From the NCBI RefSeq assembly GCF_002873395.1, contig NZ_MCUV01000009.1, positions 62,001 to 126,000 on the forward strand: a stretch of DNA of 64,000 bases, written 5' to 3'. Positions 9,777 to 20,231 of this stretch are shown piece after piece. Source of the DNA: Vibrio sp. 10N.286.49.B3. Lineage in GTDB: Bacteria > Pseudomonadota > Gammaproteobacteria > Enterobacterales > Vibrionaceae. The notes under the pieces are model-generated. The model was given only the letters and a program-made list of their open reading frames with translations, made no database searches and had not been told where the DNA came from. The position numbers and the translations under genes were made by a program. Numbering within the stretch: position 1 is the first letter of the stretch; the number at the start of each line of letters is the position of its first letter.

Positions 9777-12035
9777 CTATTCTACCCCCTTACGAAGCAT
9801 CTGCCTATACCATGAGTGATTAACTCCTTGCCGATAAGGTATTAGTTGCCATTTATCTGTGGAAAAAATCAGCGATATTTGACCCAACTCGCCAGTATCC
9901 ACCCAAATAGCGCCATTATCTTGATATCTTTGTTTAACGACTTTTGCAGGTAATCCCCAGCGATTATCATGCGCTAGAGATGCTATAGCGACCGACGGCG
10001 AGATAGCTTCAACAAAACGCGCCGTGGACGATGTTTTACTGCCATGGTGAGGGACGATCACGATATCACTTTTTAAAACGTCCGCCTCTTGTAATAACAA
10101 CCATTCACTTAACGCATCAATATCACCGGTTATCAATACACTGTAGCCTGACTCACGATGCTGGATACGCACCACACACGAATGGGGGTTATAAGCTCGT
10201 GACACCACTTTAGGCGGCCACAACACCTCAAAATTAAGCGCTAACCACTGCCACTGACTGCCTTTAATACACGCTTGGTAGCCTGCTATATCTTGGCTCG
10301 AAAATAGTTGTAAAGGCTGCCAATTCACCTCTATCTCTTCTCTACCTCCTGCGTGATCGGAATCCAAATGACTAAGTATGAGCCCAGATAATTGCTGCTC
10401 CCCTCTTTGCTGTAAAATCGGTGTAATAATAGATTGAGCAACACTTCCGCCAGGCCACTTATTTCCAGTGTCATACAAGTAATGCTCACCTTTCTGTTCA
10501 ATTAGCACCGCTAAGCCATGACCAACATCAAGTACGTCCACTTTCCAATCATCTACTACTAACCAACTTTCTAACCAATAGATCACCGCGATCACCCATA
10601 ACGCGATAATTTTAGACTGGAACACTCTTAATGCTAATACGCCTAACATCAGCAAAATGAGCCATAACGCCTGTGTTTGTGACACTTGAATCCAACCGAC
10701 ATCGGCATAACTGATCGTTGCCATTATGGGCTCTAGACTTAAATTAACAGTAAACCAAATCGCATCAGAAATAACCGTAGGGCCAAACGAAGCAATTAAA
10801 CCGATAAATATCAGTGGTACAACAACCATACTGACCCAAGGAACAAAAATAATATTATATAAAACCCCTATCAAACTAAAGCCACCGAAGAGATAAACGG
10901 TTAAAGGCGTCATACACAACAGTAGATAACCTTGAATTTTTAATAAGGTCACGATGTAGCCTTTCCAGCCATGCAGTGATTGATTCGTTTGATAAGAAAG
11001 ATAAACAAAAATGATGGCAACCGCGCCAAAAGAAAGCCAGAAGCTGTTTGATATATTAGAAAAGGGCTGCAAGATAAGTACGGTAGATAAAGCAAGCAGT
11101 AATACTTTCCAATGAGACAGCCGCCACTGAATTCGAAGACAAACACTAGCGATCACACACATGATTAACGCTCGCTGAGTAGGAAGAGTGAAACCAGCTA
11201 ACCACGCATAAGAAGAGGCAAAAAAGAGTGCACTGTACAATGGCAACCAGAGCATTGAATGAAAAATGAGTCGTAATACTGCGCCTAGGCTATAACCAAA
11301 ACTAAATGCAATACCTATATGCAGTCCCGATATCGCCATCAAATGAATTAAGCCGCTAGATTTCAATTGATCCCATTGTTCAAGGCTAATATCGTTGCGA
11401 TAACCAAAACTTAATGCTTTTATAATGCCGTGATATGAGAATGGTTCTAACTGCTGAGTAATATCTTGAAACCAATTGCCACGAAAATTTGCTTGAGAAG
11501 TTATTTTACTTGGTTTACTTATATCAACGGTTGCTTTAGCCAAAATAGACTGACTAAAAAAGTAGGATTCTTGATCAAACCCAGCTTCATTAAGTCGACC
11601 TAAAATAGGCTTAACCATTACTGAAAAGTTAACAATATCACCGAGGTGCAACATAAAAGGTACATATAGTTCGACTTTAGGTTGCAGGTATCCGGGGATT
11701 TTTTCACCATTGATTGATCTAACGAAAATAACCCCCTTATAGCCATGAGTTATTGGCTTAAAAAAGCTTTCTACTTCACCATTTATGGTAATATTCTGTC
11801 CTGATTGGAACAGTTCTCCTATTTGGTGACTTTTAAGATTCATCGCATAAATCGCAATACTCAAAGCACAAGAAATACCAATGAACTTTGAAAGCGATCT
11901 ATACTTAAAACCCAATAGGGTCACAACTCCACTCACCACGATCCAAGGCCAATCAATAATTCCAGGCCAATACGGTGCCGTAAGAAGCGTTATAACAAAA
12001 GAAACCAGTGTCCAACTGTTAAATAAGAGAGCCAT
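9777..12035 (-). CDS. comEC: ComEC/Rec2 DNA-uptake channel protein
   Basis: About 752 residues. It has an N-terminal DUF4131-type region, a polytopic competence domain ([14 protein letters not shown] motif near 220-235) and a C-terminal metallo-beta-lactamase-like domain with [10 protein letters not shown] near residues 550-560 and a later PHHGS. ComEC carries single-stranded DNA across the inner membrane during natural transformation, a known Vibrio trait. The frame is open to ATG 12071, but I prefer ATG 12035 (MALLFNSW), which has AGGAA just upstream (a rather short spacing) and gives the usual family start. It precedes msbA, as in E. coli where ycaI occupies this place. Confidence 0.9.
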   Translation of the reverse strand: MALLFNSWTLVSFVITLLTAPYWPGIIDWPWIVVSGVVTLLGFKYRSLSKFIGISCALSIAIYAMNLKSHQIGELFQSGQNITINGEVESFFKPITHGYKGVIFVRSINGEKIPGYLQPKVELYVPFMLHLGDIVNFSVMVKPILGRLNEAGFDQESYFFSQSILAKATVDISKPSKITSQANFRGNWFQDITQQLEPFSYHGIIKALSFGYRNDISLEQWDQLKSSGLIHLMAISGLHIGIAFSFGYSLGAVLRLIFHSMLWLPLYSALFFASSYAWLAGFTLPTQRALIMCVIASVCLRIQWRLSHWKVLLLALSTVLILQPFSNISNSFWLSFGAVAIIFVYLSYQTNQSLHGWKGYIVTLLKIQGYLLLCMTPLTVYLFGGFSLIGVLYNIIFVPWVSMVVVPLIFIGLIASFGPTVISDAIWFTVNLSLEPIMATISYADVGWIQVSQTQALWLILLMLGVLALRVFQSKIIALWVIAVIYWLESWLVVDDWKVDVLDVGHGLAVLIEQKGEHYLYDTGNKWPGGSVAQSIITPILQQRGEQQLSGLILSHLDSDHAGGREEIEVNWQPLQLFSSQDIAGYQACIKGSQWQWLALNFEVLWPPKVVSRAYNPHSCVVRIQHRESGYSVLITGDIDALSEWLLLQEADVLKSDIVIVPHHGSKTSSTARFVEAISPSVAIASLAHDNRWGLPAKVVKQRYQDNGAIWVDTGELGQISLIFSTDKWQLIPYRQGVNHSWYRQMLRKGVE

Positions 12036-12042
12036 ATTTCCT

Positions 12043-12570
12043 ATGCCGAGGAAGTTCATTAAACGTTTCATGCCTGATCACGAAATGATAAAACGCCAAA
12101 AAGCACTCAAGATTTTTGGCAATCTACTTTATAACCCAAACTTGTGGTGTCTCAACCGTCGTTCTGCCGCAGGCGCATTTTCTGTTGGCTTATTTATGGC
12201 ATTTGTTCCCCTGCCAAGCCAAATGATCATGGCAGCTGCCGTTGCGATTCTATGTGGCGTCAACTTACCACTATCTGTCGCACTAGTTTGGATTAGCAAC
12301 CCCGTGACAATGCCTATCATGTTTTATTTTGCTTACAAAGTAGGCGCTATGTTACTGCGTGTCCCTCCCCAACCCTTTCACTTTGAACTGTCATGGGATT
12401 TCATCATTGCTCAGATGAGTACTATCGGCCCACCCTTTTTGCTTGGTTGCTTAGTGTGCGCCACCACTTTTTCTGCTCTCGGCTATTTCTCCATTCGCGG
12501 TTTATGGCGCTATTCGGTTGTTCGTAGCTGGCAAAAACGCAGTCATATAAAAAAATTCATGTCTAAATAG
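12043..12570 (+). CDS. DUF2062 membrane protein
   Basis: A 175-residue protein of the DUF2062 family. After a short basic N-terminus (MPRKFIKRFMPDH), the RRSAAGAFSVGLFMAFVPLP segment leads into membrane helices at about 50-75, 78-100 and 135-160. Function is unknown; the family is common next to comEC/msbA in Vibrionaceae. The reading frame extends upstream to 11881 inside comEC, but that part overlaps a conserved gene and the family begins at MPRKF, so I start at 12043. It is divergent from comEC with starts only a few bases apart. Confidence 0.85.
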   Translation: MPRKFIKRFMPDHEMIKRQKALKIFGNLLYNPNLWCLNRRSAAGAFSVGLFMAFVPLPSQMIMAAAVAILCGVNLPLSVALVWISNPVTMPIMFYFAYKVGAMLLRVPPQPFHFELSWDFIIAQMSTIGPPFLLGCLVCATTFSALGYFSIRGLWRYSVVRSWQKRSHIKKFMSK

Positions 12571-12595
12571 TAGCCTCTATTAAAAATAAAATATA

Positions 12596-12622
12596 AAAAA
12601 AGGACCTTCATGGTCCTTTTTT
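12596..12622. terminator. Bidirectional terminator between DUF2062 gene and lolE
   Basis: An 11-bp stem (12596-12606 with 12612-12622), loop of 5 bases, A-rich left arm and T-rich right arm, between two convergent genes. Confidence 0.85.
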
Positions 12623-12669
12623 AGGTTCAATGCTTAAAAAGCGGATTCTTTTAATCAGTATTGTTCATG

Positions 12670-13917
12670 TTACTTTGCACTAAGAACCTGAGCAGGGTTA
12701 AGCTTTGCCGCTCGTGACGCTGGATACCAAGTTGCCAGTAAACTCAAGACAATAGCTGTACCAGAGACAAAACAAACATCGACAATATCAAGTTGTGAAG
12801 GAAGAAAATCGATAAAATAGATATCTCCTGATAGAAATTGATAGCCGACTAAATGCTCAATACCAATAATGACCGAGGTTAAGTTCAATGCAACGATGAC
12901 ACCTAAAGCACTGCCGACTAAACTGCCCAAAACGCCAGAAAAAACACCTTGCCAAATAAAAATACGCTTCACTAAACCATCACTTGCACCCATCGTTCGC
13001 AAAATAGCAATTTCAGCAGCTCGATCTTTAACCGCCATCATTAATGTTGAGACGATATTAAAGCAAGCGACACCAATCACTAACACCATAACGAGATACA
13101 TAATGGTGCGAACTAACTGGATATCTCGGTATAAATAACCAAATTTTTGCTGCCAGTTACGTAAATAAACGTACGCATCAATCGTATTTCCCACTTCTTG
13201 TACGATAGCAGCTGCATTCAGCACCTCTGATACTTGCAGTGAAATCCCACTAACTCCATTGTCTAAATTGGCATAAGCTTGAGCATCACTCAGTGGAATG
13301 AGAGCAAGGCTATGATCGATTTGTCCATTGAGTGAAAGCAAGCCAGTGATTTTCACTCGTACACGCTTTGGCATTTGCACTTTATTTACTTGACTTGTCG
13401 CCGTTGGGATCATCAAAGTTATGTAATCACCAACTTTAGCCCCTAAGCTATTAGCAACGCCCTGCCCTAATATGACCTGCTGCTGACCTTGGTGAAATTG
13501 CTGCCAAGCACTAGGATCAATAAACTGCGATAAACTCGAGACCTTCGACTCCATTTCAGGGTCAATACCGCGCACTTCAATCGCTTTTAATTGATTACCC
13601 CTTTCAGCCAATGCCGTTACACGAACAAAAGGAGCTGCAGCGGTAACTTTAGGGTGTTGCGCGACTTGCTGAGTGAGAGATTGCCAATTGGTGATTGAAC
13701 CATGCACACCCTCAAGCTCTCCATGAGGGATCACTGATAGCACTCGAGATTGCAGTTCTCGCTCAAAGCCATTCATTGCTGATAAACCAATAATAATGAC
13801 CGCAACGCCGACTGCTATCCCTAACGTTGAAGATAAGGAGATGAATGAAACCAGTTTATTGCGCTTCTTAGCTCGGCTAAAACGACTGCCGATTAGAAGA
13901 GATAAAGAAGAAAACAC
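12670..13917 (-). CDS. lolE: Lipoprotein-releasing ABC permease LolE
   Basis: A 415-residue inner-membrane protein with the FtsX/MacB-type permease layout: one helix near 25-48, a large periplasmic domain, then three helices near 275-300, 320-350 and 375-400. With LolC and LolD it extracts outer-membrane lipoproteins from the inner membrane and passes them to LolA. Last gene of lolC-lolD-lolE; its start base directly follows the lolD stop. It is assigned as LolE by third position in the operon and by the SRFSRAKKRNKLVSFISLSS start. Confidence 0.93.
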   Translation of the reverse strand: MFSSLSLLIGSRFSRAKKRNKLVSFISLSSTLGIAVGVAVIIIGLSAMNGFERELQSRVLSVIPHGELEGVHGSITNWQSLTQQVAQHPKVTAAAPFVRVTALAERGNQLKAIEVRGIDPEMESKVSSLSQFIDPSAWQQFHQGQQQVILGQGVANSLGAKVGDYITLMIPTATSQVNKVQMPKRVRVKITGLLSLNGQIDHSLALIPLSDAQAYANLDNGVSGISLQVSEVLNAAAIVQEVGNTIDAYVYLRNWQQKFGYLYRDIQLVRTIMYLVMVLVIGVACFNIVSTLMMAVKDRAAEIAILRTMGASDGLVKRIFIWQGVFSGVLGSLVGSALGVIVALNLTSVIIGIEHLVGYQFLSGDIYFIDFLPSQLDIVDVCFVSGTAIVLSLLATWYPASRAAKLNPAQVLSAK

Positions 13918-14610
13918 TTAAGCCTCTCTTGTTTCAACATCAATCAGTAAACCATCTTGCATGTGCAATTGACGGTCCATTTTACTGGCCAGTTCGCCAT
14001 CATGGGTGACCACTAAGAATGCGGTACCCGACTCTTGGTTGAGTTCACGCATTAAATCATAAATAGCCAGCGCCGTGTTATGGTCTAAGTTGCCTGTTGG
14101 TTCATCAGCCAAAACTAAATCTGGCTTATTAACTAATGCTCTAGCAATGGCAACTCGTTGTCTTTCTCCACCCGATAGCTCTGATGGTCGGTGCTCGACT
14201 CGGTGGCTTAATCCCACTTTATTGAGTAATACTAATGCTTCTTTCTTCGCTAAAGAGGCTTTCATCCCCCCAATAAGCAAAGGCATCGCCACATTTTCCA
14301 GTGCTGAAAAGTCGGCTAATAAATGATGGAATTGATAAACAAAGCCCAAATGACGATTACGTATTTGTGCCTGCTTATTTGAGCTAAGTTTTGATAAGTC
14401 CTGACCTAAAAACTCGACATCACCTTGGGTTGCATCATCTAAAGCACCTAATATATGCAATAAAGTACTCTTGCCTGAACCTGAAGTACCTATGATTGCA
14501 ACAAGCTCATTTTTTGCTATATCAAAACTGACTCCTTTTAAAACCTCAGTATCAAAGGCTCCTTCACGATACGTTTTACGTAATGAACGACATTGTAAAA
14601 GATTATTCAT
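13918..14610 (-). CDS. lolD: Lipoprotein-releasing system ATPase LolD
   Basis: A 230-residue ABC ATPase that powers the LolCDE complex. Walker [10 protein letters not shown] is at 41-49, signature LSGGE at 145-149, and Walker [13 protein letters not shown] at about 165-176. It overlaps the lolC stop by 8 bases and abuts lolE, so the three are translationally coupled. Confidence 0.97.
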   Translation of the reverse strand: MNNLLQCRSLRKTYREGAFDTEVLKGVSFDIAKNELVAIIGTSGSGKSTLLHILGALDDATQGDVEFLGQDLSKLSSNKQAQIRNRHLGFVYQFHHLLADFSALENVAMPLLIGGMKASLAKKEALVLLNKVGLSHRVEHRPSELSGGERQRVAIARALVNKPDLVLADEPTGNLDHNTALAIYDLMRELNQESGTAFLVVTHDGELASKMDRQLHMQDGLLIDVETREA

Positions 14611-15826
14611 ATCTCAAAGCCTCAGCAGGTTGCACAGAAGATGCACGGTAAGAAGGGAAAAGCGTTGCAATTAAACTTAACGTAATCGCTAATATCACAA
14701 CAATAAAAATTTGCATCGGATCAACAACGATAGGTAACTGACCACCAAAAGAAAACAGTGCCACGCCCATCATTTCTAAAATAGAATTCAAGTTAAGCGC
14801 TAATAGCACACCAAATAAACCACCACTAATCGCACCAATAACCCCACTACTTGCCCCCTGAACCATAAAGATAGCCAGCACTTGCCTATTCTTCATTCCT
14901 TGGGTTTTTAAAATAGCCACTTCCGCTTGTTTCTCCATGACCACCATAATAAGCGCAGCAATGATATTAAAGGCTGCAACCGCAATAATAAGACCTAGCA
15001 TCAAGCCCATCATATTCTTTTCCATCCTAACCGCCTGAAAAAGTTCACCTCGTTGTGCTCGCCAATCACTCCAGAACCACCCTTCAGGTAGGGGAGATTG
15101 CGATAAACTTGAAACAGCAAAAGGATCATTTAAAAATAAACGCCAACCAGAAATGGTCTCCGATGAGTAACGCATTAATCGTGACGCATCTTGAATATGC
15201 GTCACCATTAATTGTCCATCAACATCAGAACCAGTATTGAAAATGCCTGCAACAGTAAAGTTACGTTGGCTCGGAATTCGACCAAGTGGGGTAAACTGAC
15301 TAGCACTGGTCACCATTAAGCGAACCTTGTCCCCCATCGAGACTCTTAATGAGCGTGCTAACGTATGACCAATAAACACTTGATACTCACCAGCTTGAAG
15401 CGTAGACAAACGACCTGCTATAAGATGTGATTCAATGGGATCATGCGCTTGAGGCTCTATACCGATTAATAAACCGGCTGCCAATTGGGCGCTACTTTGA
15501 ATCACAGCTTCACTGCGCACAATAGGCTCAACACGAGTATCAAGTTGAGGGTGCTGCTGAATAAATTGCTCAATAAATACGGGAGGCGTCGCGCTGTATT
15601 CGGATTTATCACCAGCTTGTGAGATAACGACTTGAGGAAGAACCCCCAAAATACGATCTTTCAATTGTGCTTCAAAACCATTCATCACCGATAAAACCGT
15701 GACTAATGACATAACACCAATTGTAATGCCTGCTGTAGACATATAAGAGACAAATCGGCTAAATTTATCGCCTGAACGTCCTCTTAAATAGCGAAACCCA
15801 ATAAAAATAGAAATAGGATGAAACAT
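14603..15826 (-). CDS. lolC: Lipoprotein-releasing ABC permease LolC
   Basis: About 407 residues. It carries the family N-terminus [20 protein letters not shown], a first helix at about 22-48, a periplasmic domain and three C-terminal helices. It partners LolE and is the subunit expected to recruit LolA. The frame is open to an ATG at 15844; I prefer ATG 15826 (MFHPISIF) because it aligns with the E. coli LolC start. Neither has a strong ribosome site. First gene of lolCDE, with 218 or more bases of upstream DNA before the divergent PilZ gene. Confidence 0.94.
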   Translation of the reverse strand: MFHPISIFIGFRYLRGRSGDKFSRFVSYMSTAGITIGVMSLVTVLSVMNGFEAQLKDRILGVLPQVVISQAGDKSEYSATPPVFIEQFIQQHPQLDTRVEPIVRSEAVIQSSAQLAAGLLIGIEPQAHDPIESHLIAGRLSTLQAGEYQVFIGHTLARSLRVSMGDKVRLMVTSASQFTPLGRIPSQRNFTVAGIFNTGSDVDGQLMVTHIQDASRLMRYSSETISGWRLFLNDPFAVSSLSQSPLPEGWFWSDWRAQRGELFQAVRMEKNMMGLMLGLIIAVAAFNIIAALIMVVMEKQAEVAILKTQGMKNRQVLAIFMVQGASSGVIGAISGGLFGVLLALNLNSILEMMGVALFSFGGQLPIVVDPMQIFIVVILAITLSLIATLFPSYRASSVQPAEALRYE

Positions 15827-16063
15827 AGTAAAAACCAACGTCATATTATGGCTGATAATGTAACGGGAAACCTCAGCAGTGAATAGTAGTAATTAAAGGT
15901 TAACCACACAAAATTACTGATTAATCATGCACAATTAACAATTTAAACTAAATTGTGACTTTTTCACTCAAACTTGATGAAAATATAGTAAGCAAAAGAC
16001 AACTTACCTTGATTAGTTAGCTCAGTTGACGATAATCAATAAGTTAACTAGCCAGGAGTCTAC

Positions 16064-16654
16064 ATGACAGAGCAAGAGTATTTTAGTGTCCACCACAGTT
16101 TGACTGTCAATGTTGAACCCTTAGCTATGGACTTCATTCTACCAACTGGAGATGCATTCGAAGCAGAAATCCCTGCTCCATTTATTGTCGCCAGTGAATT
16201 TAGCCACCTTGACACATTAACGGATTCAGCCAAGCAAGAACTGAAAAGCAATGACTTTAAGCACGTCATTCAATTACTTGATACGCAAAATAGTAAACTC
16301 AACTTACTATTAAGCTTTATGCTCTCTCAACAAGATGAAGCGCTGTTTAGGCACAAAACGCTCTCTTTTGGCGCAAGTCAGATGACCTATTTATCCGAGC
16401 AGGCTTTAGCGATGAATACCCCTGTGAGAGTGAAACTGTTTTTAGATACTCCAGCCGCTGCAATATACTGCTATGGTCATGTTATAAGTGCACAACTATC
16501 CGATAATCAAAACAATAACGTACCTATTTACGCAATCACGATAAAGTATCAACAGCTACGAGATTGCGATCAGGATCTATTAATTAAAGCCGCTCTTTTT
16601 CAGCAACAGAAACTCCTGCGTCAACGCTCACTTGAACGAGAACAACAGAACTAA
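16064..16654 (+). CDS. PilZ-domain protein upstream of mfd
   Basis: A 196-residue cytoplasmic protein with a C-terminal PilZ-like domain (about 95-180), recognised mainly by fold pattern and by its place before mfd; from memory this is the position of a V. cholerae PilZ protein (PlzB, VC1885). The c-di-GMP signature RxxxR followed by (D/N)xSxxG is degenerate: only one Arg is seen near FRHKTLSFGASQ and the Ser-x-x-Gly is not clear. It may therefore not bind c-di-GMP. AGGAGT precedes ATG 16064. The mfd start follows after 5 bases, so the two genes are probably co-transcribed. Confidence 0.7.
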   Translation: MTEQEYFSVHHSLTVNVEPLAMDFILPTGDAFEAEIPAPFIVASEFSHLDTLTDSAKQELKSNDFKHVIQLLDTQNSKLNLLLSFMLSQQDEALFRHKTLSFGASQMTYLSEQALAMNTPVRVKLFLDTPAAAIYCYGHVISAQLSDNQNNNVPIYAITIKYQQLRDCDQDLLIKAALFQQQKLLRQRSLEREQQN

Positions 16655-16659
16655 AAACT

Positions 16660-19600
16660 ATGACTAATTTATCTCTTCTTTCCCTTGTCAATGCAGACGG
16701 TGCTGGCGACAAAAAACAGGTCGGCAACTTACACGGTGCTGCTCTAACACTGGCAATTGCAGAATTAGCTCAGCAACACCATAGCCATACTCTGCTTGCT
16801 GTTCCCGATCCGCAAGTGGCTTTAAAGCTGCTTGCTGAAATAGAGCAGTTTACCGATGCTGATGTTGCACTCTTTCCAGATTGGGAAACATTACCATACG
16901 ATAGTTTTTCTCCTCACCAAGAGATTATCTCCGATAGAATTGCACGGCTTTATCAACTGCCAACATTAACAAGTGGCATCACGATTGTTCCCATCAGTAC
17001 TCTTCTGCAACGTCAATCGCCACGTGATTTTCTATTGCAACATACCTTGATGGTCAAAAAAGGTGATCGTTACTCACTCAACAAGCTCAGATTGCAGTTA
17101 GAAAAATCAGGTTATCGCCATGTAGACCAAGTCTTTGGTCCAGGTGAGTACGCCAGTCGTGGTTCAATCTTAGATCTCTTCCCTATGGGCAGCAAAGATC
17201 CGTATAGAGTTGATTTTTTTGATGATGAGATTGATAGCATTCGTACCTTTGATCCTGAAAATCAGCGCTCAATGGCTGAAATTGAGGAAATAAGGCTGCT
17301 TCCTGCGCACGAATTCCCGACTTCAGAAGCCGCAATTGAAGACTTTAGAATTCGCTTTCGTCAACACTTTGATGCTCGACGTGAACCTGAATCGATCTAT
17401 ATGCAAGTATCGAAAGGAGCATGGCCTGCAGGTATCGAATACTGGCAACCACTTTTTTTCGAAGCGACAGAAACCCTGTTTGATTACATCGCACCAGAAA
17501 CTCAAATACTCACCTTTGGCGATGTTGAAGCGGCTATTGATACATTTTTAACTGATGTTGATTATCGTTATGAACAACGAAAAATAGATCCACTTAGACC
17601 ATTACTACCACCAGAACAATTATGGTTAAAAAAAGAAGAGTTATTTGGCTTTTTTAAGTGTCAACCACAGGTTCATTTAAGCGTTGAAGCCGTGCCTGAA
17701 AAGCAAGGTCGAGTTAATCCACCATTGAGCGAACTTCCAGACCTAAGTGTTCAGCAGCAAAATAAAGAGCCATTGGCAAAGCTGCGCCAATTTAGTGAGA
17801 GCTTCACTGGTAACATCGTTTTTTCAGTTGAATCCGAAGGCAGACGAGAAGCGCTAAGCGAATTATTACAACGCATTAAGCTTCGCCCTCTTGAAGTCGC
17901 TTCACTGCACGATGCCTTGAGCAATAAAGAAAGGTTTACCTTAGTATTAGGTTCCGCCGAACATGGCTTTATTCATACCGAAAAGAATATTGCCTTTATC
18001 TGTGAAAGTGACTTATTGGGTGATCGTGTTATCCAACGTCGCAAAAAAGATAAGAAAAACATCAATAGCGATACCGTTATTCGCCACTTAGCCGAGTTAA
18101 AGTCAGGTCAGCCCGTCGTCCATGTTGATCATGGTATTGGTCGCTATATTGGTCTGCAAACTTTAGAAGCTGGCGGTATGGTGACAGAATACGTGACCTT
18201 AGAGTACCAAAATGAAGCCAAACTCTATGTTCCCGTCGCTTCGTTAAACCTCATCGGTCGTTATTCTGGTGGCGCTGAAGACTCCGCACCACTTCACAAA
18301 CTCGGTGGTGAAGCATGGACAAAAGCACGTAAAAAAGCAGCGGAGAAAGTTCGTGATGTGGCTGCTGAACTGCTTGATGTCTACGCAAAACGAGAGCTTA
18401 AACCAGGCTATAAATTTACTCTAGATCGCGGTCAATATGCCACTTTCAAATCTGGTTTTCCTTTTGAAGAAACGGAAGATCAAGCGATGGCTATCAATGC
18501 GGTCATGTCCGATATGTGCCAAGCCAAAGCCATGGATCGTTTAGTGTGTGGTGATGTTGGCTTTGGTAAAACAGAAGTGGCAATGCGCGCGGCTTTTGTC
18601 TGTACTGATAATAGCAAGCAAGTCGCCATCTTAGTTCCAACGACATTACTTGCTCAGCAGCACTTTGAAAACTTCCGTGACCGCTTTGCCAATCAACCCG
18701 TACGCATAGAGGTTTTATCGCGCTTTAAAAGTGCTAAAGAGCAGAAACAAATCTTAGCCGATGTTGCTGATGGCAAAGTGGATATTATCGTTGGGACGCA
18801 TAAATTACTCTCAAGTGATATTAAGTTTAAAGACCTTGGTTTACTGGTCGTTGATGAGGAACACCGTTTCGGCGTTCGTCAAAAAGAGAAAGTAAAGTCA
18901 ATGCGTGCTGATGTTGATATTCTAACGCTTACTGCGACGCCTATTCCACGTACCTTGAATATGGCAATGAGTGGCATGCGTGATTTATCTATCATCGCAA
19001 CACCACCTGCGCGTCGATTGGCGATCAAAACCTTTGTACGCGAATATGATGAAACACTGGTTAGAGAGTCAATCCTACGTGAAATCATGCGTGGTGGTCA
19101 GGTCTACTTCCTACATAATCAAGTCGATACGATTGACAAAATGGCCGCCGATCTTGAAAAGTTGATTCCAGAGGCTAGAGTTACGGTTGCTCATGGTCAA
19201 ATGCGTGAGCGTGAGTTAGAGCGCATCATGAATGATTTTTATCATCAACGTTTTAATATCTTAGTCTGTACAACCATCATTGAAACCGGCATTGATGTAC
19301 CGACTGCCAATACCATATTGATGAATCGTGCTGATAACTTAGGTCTTGCTCAATTACACCAATTGCGCGGACGTGTGGGACGCTCCCACCACCAAGCTTA
19401 TGCCTATTTATTAACGCCTCATCCAAAGGCAATGAGTAAAGATGCGGTGAAACGACTTGATGCCATCGCATCCCTAGAAGATTTAGGAGCAGGCTTTACC
19501 CTAGCAACGCACGATTTAGAAATTCGCGGGGCGGGTGAATTACTCGGTGACGATCAAAGTGGTCAAATTCAATCGGTTGGCTTTACTCTTTATATGGAAA

Positions 19601-20115
19601 TGCTCGATCAAGCGGTTGAAGCTCTAAAGTCAGGTAAAGAGCCTTCACTTGATGATCTACTTCGTGATCAAACGGAAGTCGAAATGCGCTTACCAGCATT
19701 GCTACCCGATGATTATATCCCTGATGTTAATATGCGCCTCTCTATGTATAAGCGTATTGCCAGTGTGACAAGCAGTAATGAGTTAGCAGAACTGAAAGTC
19801 GAGCTTATTGACCGATTTGGTATCTTACCTGATGCGACTAAAAATCTACTTTCCGTTGCTGAACTTAAACTCTTAGCTGCACAACTTAAAGTGAAAAAGC
19901 TTGAAGCGCATGATAAAGGAGGATACTTTGAATTTTATCCCGACGCTGACATCAATCCGATGTTTTTGGTTAAACTGCTTCAGTCCCAATCAAAAACTTA
20001 CGCAATGGATGGACCAACAAAGCTGAAATTTACTCTACCATTAACAGATAGACGTAAAAGATTGCAGTTTGTAAGCGAACAATTAGAGCAATTTAAACAG
20101 AATCGATTACCATAA
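16660..20115 (+). CDS. mfd: Transcription-repair coupling factor Mfd
   Basis: A 1151-residue protein, typical for Mfd (E. coli 1148). Order: UvrB-like region at about 1-450, the RNA polymerase-interacting CarD-like domain at about 480-560, the two RecG-like translocase domains (Walker A GDVGFGKTE near 630-638; DEEH near 730-733; GRVGRS near 905-910), and the C-terminal TRCF domain. It displaces stalled RNA polymerase at lesions and recruits UvrA. Confidence 0.97.
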   Translation: MTNLSLLSLVNADGAGDKKQVGNLHGAALTLAIAELAQQHHSHTLLAVPDPQVALKLLAEIEQFTDADVALFPDWETLPYDSFSPHQEIISDRIARLYQLPTLTSGITIVPISTLLQRQSPRDFLLQHTLMVKKGDRYSLNKLRLQLEKSGYRHVDQVFGPGEYASRGSILDLFPMGSKDPYRVDFFDDEIDSIRTFDPENQRSMAEIEEIRLLPAHEFPTSEAAIEDFRIRFRQHFDARREPESIYMQVSKGAWPAGIEYWQPLFFEATETLFDYIAPETQILTFGDVEAAIDTFLTDVDYRYEQRKIDPLRPLLPPEQLWLKKEELFGFFKCQPQVHLSVEAVPEKQGRVNPPLSELPDLSVQQQNKEPLAKLRQFSESFTGNIVFSVESEGRREALSELLQRIKLRPLEVASLHDALSNKERFTLVLGSAEHGFIHTEKNIAFICESDLLGDRVIQRRKKDKKNINSDTVIRHLAELKSGQPVVHVDHGIGRYIGLQTLEAGGMVTEYVTLEYQNEAKLYVPVASLNLIGRYSGGAEDSAPLHKLGGEAWTKARKKAAEKVRDVAAELLDVYAKRELKPGYKFTLDRGQYATFKSGFPFEETEDQAMAINAVMSDMCQAKAMDRLVCGDVGFGKTEVAMRAAFVCTDNSKQVAILVPTTLLAQQHFENFRDRFANQPVRIEVLSRFKSAKEQKQILADVADGKVDIIVGTHKLLSSDIKFKDLGLLVVDEEHRFGVRQKEKVKSMRADVDILTLTATPIPRTLNMAMSGMRDLSIIATPPARRLAIKTFVREYDETLVRESILREIMRGGQVYFLHNQVDTIDKMAADLEKLIPEARVTVAHGQMRERELERIMNDFYHQRFNILVCTTIIETGIDVPTANTILMNRADNLGLAQLHQLRGRVGRSHHQAYAYLLTPHPKAMSKDAVKRLDAIASLEDLGAGFTLATHDLEIRGAGELLGDDQSGQIQSVGFTLYMEMLDQAVEALKSGKEPSLDDLLRDQTEVEMRLPALLPDDYIPDVNMRLSMYKRIASVTSSNELAELKVELIDRFGILPDATKNLLSVAELKLLAAQLKVKKLEAHDKGGYFEFYPDADINPMFLVKLLQSQSKTYAMDGPTKLKFTLPLTDRRKRLQFVSEQLEQFKQNRLP

Positions 20116-20149
20116 CAACAAATTGTAAGCATGAGTCGCCACTAGCACC

Positions 20150-20174
20150 TATGCCCTATATAATAAAGGGCATA
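20150..20174 (+). terminator. Possible terminator hairpin after mfd
   Basis: An 8-bp stem (20150-20157 with 20167-20174) with a 9-base loop lies between mfd and csiV. No T run follows, so termination would be weak. Confidence 0.35.
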
Positions 20175-20231
20175 CATTATTTAATACGAAACGCTCTAGC
20201 AAAATTGAAATAGCTAGATGATGGAGCCTAA

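Noticed and set aside
11881..12042. Extension of the DUF2062 gene into comEC
   Set aside because: The added residues are the antisense of conserved comEC sequence and the family starts at MPRKF.
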